From the NCBI GenBank assembly GCA_023144715.1, contig JAGLFC010000083.1:1-8896 (forward strand): DNA of 8,896 nt. The letters are read 5' to 3'. Numbering within the stretch: the stretch's first letter is position 1; the number at the start of each line of letters is the position of its first letter. The notes beneath the pieces were generated by a model, which was given only the letters and a program-made list of their open reading frames with translations, had not been told where the DNA came from and did not search any database. The stretch is from Gammaproteobacteria bacterium (GTDB taxonomy: Bacteria > Pseudomonadota > Gammaproteobacteria > GRL18). Of this stretch, positions 5,720-8,896 are shown in pieces. The position numbers and the translations under genes are program-made.

Positions 5720-8650
5720 TTAATTTTTCCAAGCCTCAAATCCTGGAATATCTTCTTCTAAATCATGACCACTACCCGCCAGAGCTTGCGATAATGAGCC
5801 AAGCCCTTTAAATTGTATTTGTAACATGACATAGTTATTAGCTTTAGCATAATAGTTATCTTGTTCACGACCAACAATAAAACGTAACGCATAACAGCAA
5901 CTATCATATTCAAGACCCAATTTGGAATCAAGCGTATAACTATCACGCGATTTATCAATGGTTATAGCACTTAAATCATCACTGGCACGATGATCATAAA
6001 GGGAATAATACCAATGTGCTAAAGCACTCCAATTACTTGCTATTTTCCAATATGAAGATAATTCTATTTGCTCATAATCCTGAGCACGATAGGAATAATC
6101 TAAGTTTGCAATATGATAACGATCAGACTTATATTGTAAACGATAACGTGCTTCGTCGGTGACACCACTATCATTAGGATTATAAAGTAATGAATATGAC
6201 GTGTACCAAGAAGGTGCAAATTGGCTAGTAATTTCGGCGGCAACACTGGAACTAGAGCGTGTGTCTTCACCGTTTCTTCTGTGTATTGGATCACCATCAT
6301 AATTATAATCTAAAGTCACATTTCGGTCTTCAAAATAATAAATCTGTCCAATAGAAGCCGTGAATCTTTCTGCACCTGTATTTTCATCAATAAAACGAGT
6401 GGTAAATGCAGCGCTTAATTGGCTCGCATCACCCAATCGATCAGCTCCAGTAAAACGACTTTCTCGAAAGAGCTGATTAAAACTGAAATTGGTTAAACCT
6501 GTGTCAAATAAAGGAATGTCATCTTGATCTTTTTCAGGTGTATAAAGATAGTATAAACGTGGTTCTAAAGTATGTAGCATAGGCGTATCAAATAAACTCA
6601 AGTCACGTTCCAGAAAAAGTCCACTGTCTAAACTAAAAATAGGGGCAACACGAGAAGGGCTGTCATCATCCCAATTAGTAGAGCGTTCGGGATCAGAATC
6701 TTCATTATCCAGTTGATAAGTGACCATATCTAAACTGAGTTTGGGTTTTATAAAACTATAAGAATTTTTAAAAGGAAGACTGATACTTGGCTTTATGTGT
6801 AAGCGACTGGCTTCAACACGTTTATCCTGATAATCATCCCAGTTTTGTGCAAACATGACAAATTCAGAATCAAAGCCTGTTTCTAAGGTAAAATCCTGAC
6901 CCAAAGCAAAATCTTTATCTGCTGATAAAGTCAGTTGGGGTAAACGGCTATAAGTGTGAGTATCATACTCTAATTCCTGATAACCTTGGGTACGAGCCAT
7001 AAAATTAAAGACTTCACCTGTGTAATTAACTTGACCTAGACGCAATAAATGAGTTTCACTTTTATCTCTAATATTACTCGCAAAATCATCCAAATAGTAA
7101 CGATCACTGACATAATTATAATTCAGATTTCCTGACCAACCATTATTCCAATTAGCACGTTGTTGTACGCTAAATGCACCTCTATTTTTAGAAATATCTC
7201 GTGGTCTTACTTTGCCTTTTGGATCAGTTGTACCAATGTTATCAACACCTTCACGATCAACAACATCTGCGGCATCACGGGTATCATTATAATTATTATC
7301 ATTGAGCCATTCTGCATAAAACTCACCTGAGTAATTTTCTTGTAAGTAGCGGTATTCTCCACCGAGCATTAAACCTCTATCAGATAAAACTTGTGGTGTA
7401 ATAATAGCATCTTGATTAGGGGCAATATTAATATAATAAGGGGTCGCTAACTCAAAGCCATTCATTTCTGAAAAGCCTACATCAGGCATTAAAAAACCGC
7501 TCTTTCGGTCATTATTGAGTGGAAAGGTCATATAAGGAATATAAGCAATAGGAACACCTTTAAATCTCATCACTGCATGTTCTGCTTCGCCATAACCTTC
7601 ACTCAGGTGTAATGCCATTTCACTGGCACTTAAATACCAATCTTGGTTAGCAGAAGAACAACTTGAATAGGTGGTATTTTCCATTGTGATATTATTAGGA
7701 GCAAACTGAATATTTTTTGCCGTACCTTGAGCAGGACGTTTAGGCAACTCATACATAGCATTATTAATCTGACCTTTACTTATATCGGTTTCATAAATTG
7801 CACTATCACCTTTGAGAAGCATACCTGGTTCAGAAATAATCACATTTCCTTCCGCATTAAATATTCGTGTTATTTTGTTATAACTGGCCGTATCTGAACT
7901 GAGTGCTTGAATATCTTTATTAATGATGACATTGCCGACAAAATTAATCAGATTGCTATCTGCTGAAATAGCTTCATTGGCTTCAACAATAGTAGTTTCA
8001 TTAGTTTCAGCATTGAGCGTATTGTATTTATATTCATCAATTGATTGTACAAAACAACTGGTTTGAGTCTCAATGGGATAATTAATTAGTTCAGATTTTT
8101 CAGCAATACTAAGACCTTTAGACGATAATCCAGTATCTGCTCTAATAGGAGCAGGTACTGGGTTTCTAGGGAGTGATGCCGCACTTTGAGAAAAATTACG
8201 CCCCTGAGTGCTGTCGTACTCCATCGCTTGCCCACCACTGACACTATCTTCCATATTGGAAAAATCAGCTTGTGGAAAGGGTTTATTCGGATCTAAGCTA
8301 GAGGAAACATTCTTGGATTGAGTTTCTGTAGAATCACTAAGACCTTCTCCCTCTATTGTTTCAGATTTTATTTGTTGAACTGACGAGCCGTCTTTAGGGA
8401 CAGCACAACTCCAATAACCTTCATGAATAAGTTTACATTCCCAATTATCAAATTGAGGTTCTTCATCATCAAACTGAAGATCTTCTGCAAAAATAATGGG
8501 TGAAAAAAAAAGAAGAGTTAAAATTAATGCGGATGGGTAGTATAAAGATCGTGAAAATAATAACCATAAAAAACGAATATTAGTTTTTTCTTTCTCAAAA
8601 ATCAAAATATTAAGTGCATCAGTTTTTTTCTTATTATTTTTTCTATGCAT
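5720..8650 (-). CDS. lptD: LPS-assembly outer-membrane protein LptD
   Basis: Large outer-membrane beta-barrel that, with the lipoprotein LptE, inserts lipopolysaccharide into the outer leaflet. The protein has 976 residues; E. coli LptD has 784 and Pseudomonas about 920. A long lysine-rich N-region (1-30) precedes a hydrophobic core (about 36-53), with likely cleavage after PIIFA55. Residues 56-195 form a low-complexity Ser/Asn/Glu-rich extension containing W70-E-C72...W80-S-C82. The OstA/LptA-like jellyroll is at about 225-345, and the barrel from about 385 to 945 (RKSGFLMPD, TLEPRLYYLY, NQLFRESRFTGADRLGD, IGQIYYFEDR, YDSCCYALR). The four conserved disulfide cysteines are C199, C331, C918 and C919, matching E. 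coli C31, C173, C724 and C725. M1 is the only in-frame Met near the N-terminus, and its ribosome site is weak. It is the first gene of the lptD-surA-pdxA operon. Confidence 0.96.
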   Translation of the reverse strand: MHRKNNKKKTDALNILIFEKEKTNIRFLWLLFSRSLYYPSALILTLLFFSPIIFAEDLQFDDEEPQFDNWECKLIHEGYWSCAVPKDGSSVQQIKSETIEGEGLSDSTETQSKNVSSSLDPNKPFPQADFSNMEDSVSGGQAMEYDSTQGRNFSQSAASLPRNPVPAPIRADTGLSSKGLSIAEKSELINYPIETQTSCFVQSIDEYKYNTLNAETNETTIVEANEAISADSNLINFVGNVIINKDIQALSSDTASYNKITRIFNAEGNVIISEPGMLLKGDSAIYETDISKGQINNAMYELPKRPAQGTAKNIQFAPNNITMENTTYSSCSSANQDWYLSASEMALHLSEGYGEAEHAVMRFKGVPIAYIPYMTFPLNNDRKSGFLMPDVGFSEMNGFELATPYYINIAPNQDAIITPQVLSDRGLMLGGEYRYLQENYSGEFYAEWLNDNNYNDTRDAADVVDREGVDNIGTTDPKGKVRPRDISKNRGAFSVQQRANWNNGWSGNLNYNYVSDRYYLDDFASNIRDKSETHLLRLGQVNYTGEVFNFMARTQGYQELEYDTHTYSRLPQLTLSADKDFALGQDFTLETGFDSEFVMFAQNWDDYQDKRVEASRLHIKPSISLPFKNSYSFIKPKLSLDMVTYQLDNEDSDPERSTNWDDDSPSRVAPIFSLDSGLFLERDLSLFDTPMLHTLEPRLYYLYTPEKDQDDIPLFDTGLTNFSFNQLFRESRFTGADRLGDASQLSAAFTTRFIDENTGAERFTASIGQIYYFEDRNVTLDYNYDGDPIHRRNGEDTRSSSSVAAEITSQFAPSWYTSYSLLYNPNDSGVTDEARYRLQYKSDRYHIANLDYSYRAQDYEQIELSSYWKIASNWSALAHWYYSLYDHRASDDLSAITIDKSRDSYTLDSKLGLEYDSCCYALRFIVGREQDNYYAKANNYVMLQIQFKGLGSLSQALAGSGHDLEEDIPGFEAWKN

Positions 8651-8710
8651 ATTGATTCTATATATATTTTTATTATTTATTAAAAGTCTAAAAGGAAAGT
8701 AGCCCTTCTT

Positions 8711-8740
8711 ATTTTAGCATTGTTTTTTAAAGCGTGTCGA
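8711..8740 (-). promoter_or_regulatory. Sigma-70-like promoter for the lptD-surA-pdxA operon
   Basis: On the minus strand TCGACA (8735-8740, five of six to TTGACA) is followed after 18 bases by TAAAAT (8711-8716, five of six to TATAAT). TGC stands directly before the -10 box, an extended -10 element. Transcription would begin near 8704, leaving a leader of about 54 bases before the lptD ATG. In E. coli this operon also answers to sigma-E, but no GGAACTT...TCAAA-type sigma-E pattern was seen here. Confidence 0.5.
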
Positions 8741-8758
8741 TTGTATTTTTCATGTTAT

Positions 8759-8896
8759 TCAATAGCTTTTATGTGAGGGCAAGTTTTTCCACACTTTAAA
8801 AACACTCAAAGCACGATTTAATAGGGGTATATCCTTAATTTGTGAGATAGAAATTTTTTTATGTAGATGAGGTAGAGCAAGTTCTTTATAGATAAA
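8759..8896 (-). CDS. Possible C-terminal end of an unidentified protein, cut by window edge
   Basis: On the minus strand a frame is open from the window edge for 45 codons to a TGA at 8759-8761. It ends ...RALSVFKVWKNLPSHKSY and has no internal stop, which is unusual but not impossible in DNA this AT-rich. The composition, basic with spaced Leu and Ile, looks protein-like. No family is recognised. It would lie upstream of lptD on the same strand, with the lptD promoter just after its stop. It may equally be chance open frame. Confidence 0.35.
   Translation of the reverse strand, partial: FIYKELALPHLHKKISISQIKDIPLLNRALSVFKVWKNLPSHKSY

Noticed and set aside
5758..6300. Two 66-codon minus-strand frames inside lptD
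   Set aside because: Same-strand shifted frames over the conserved LptD barrel; no independent support.
8651..8760. Sigma-E promoter for lptD, as in E. coli
   Set aside because: No GGAACTT-like -35 with a TCAAA-like -10 was found; the sigma-70-like pair at 8711-8740 fits better.
1..8896. tRNA or rRNA genes, CRISPR arrays, insertion sequences, toxin-antitoxin or defence modules
   Set aside because: No cloverleaf, regularly spaced repeats, transposase motifs or defence-gene signatures were seen on either strand; nearly all the sequence is accounted for by core genes.

Overview
The window is chromosomal DNA from an AT-rich gammaproteobacterium (AT-richness judged by eye, not calculated). Two gene neighbourhoods known from Enterobacteria point to this class. 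One is metG divergent from mrp/apbC. The other is the outer-membrane and vitamin order lptD-surA-pdxA. The LptD N-terminus carries a W-x-C...GxWxC segment that resembles Pseudomonas LptD. The genus cannot be named from the sequence alone; nothing here is phage, plasmid, IS or CRISPR.

Layout. Positions 1-863 (minus) hold the N-terminal half of methionyl-tRNA synthetase, cut by the window edge. Positions 864-1094 are a divergent promoter region with a repeated TTACTCAAG motif. Positions 1095-2177 (plus) encode the Fe-S cluster carrier ATPase Mrp/ApbC. A probable hairpin terminator follows. Next, on the plus strand, come a small three-helix membrane protein (best start 2267) and, overlapping it by 4 bases (ATGA), an InaA/WaaP-type kinase-like gene (2641-3317). 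The kinase gene is split by a -1 frameshift in a run of eight T. Positions 3318-3382 separate these from the convergent minus-strand operon lptD (5720-8650), surA (4378-5703), pdxA (3383-4354), whose genes are 16 and 23 bases apart. Upstream of lptD are a good sigma-70-like promoter (8711-8740) and a short open end of a possible minus-strand gene (8759-8896).

How the genes work together. SurA is the periplasmic chaperone that helps outer-membrane proteins, LptD among them, to fold, and LptD inserts lipopolysaccharide into the outer leaflet. PdxA makes a vitamin B6 precursor and shares the transcript by long-standing linkage. The kinase-like gene belongs to a family related to LPS core kinases, so a cell-envelope link with the convergent operon is possible but is only inference. 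Mrp and MetG are housekeeping proteins. Most of the window is ordinary core genome. The parts that deserve a second look are the membrane-protein/kinase pair with its frameshift, the intergenic repeat, and the LptD N-terminal extension.
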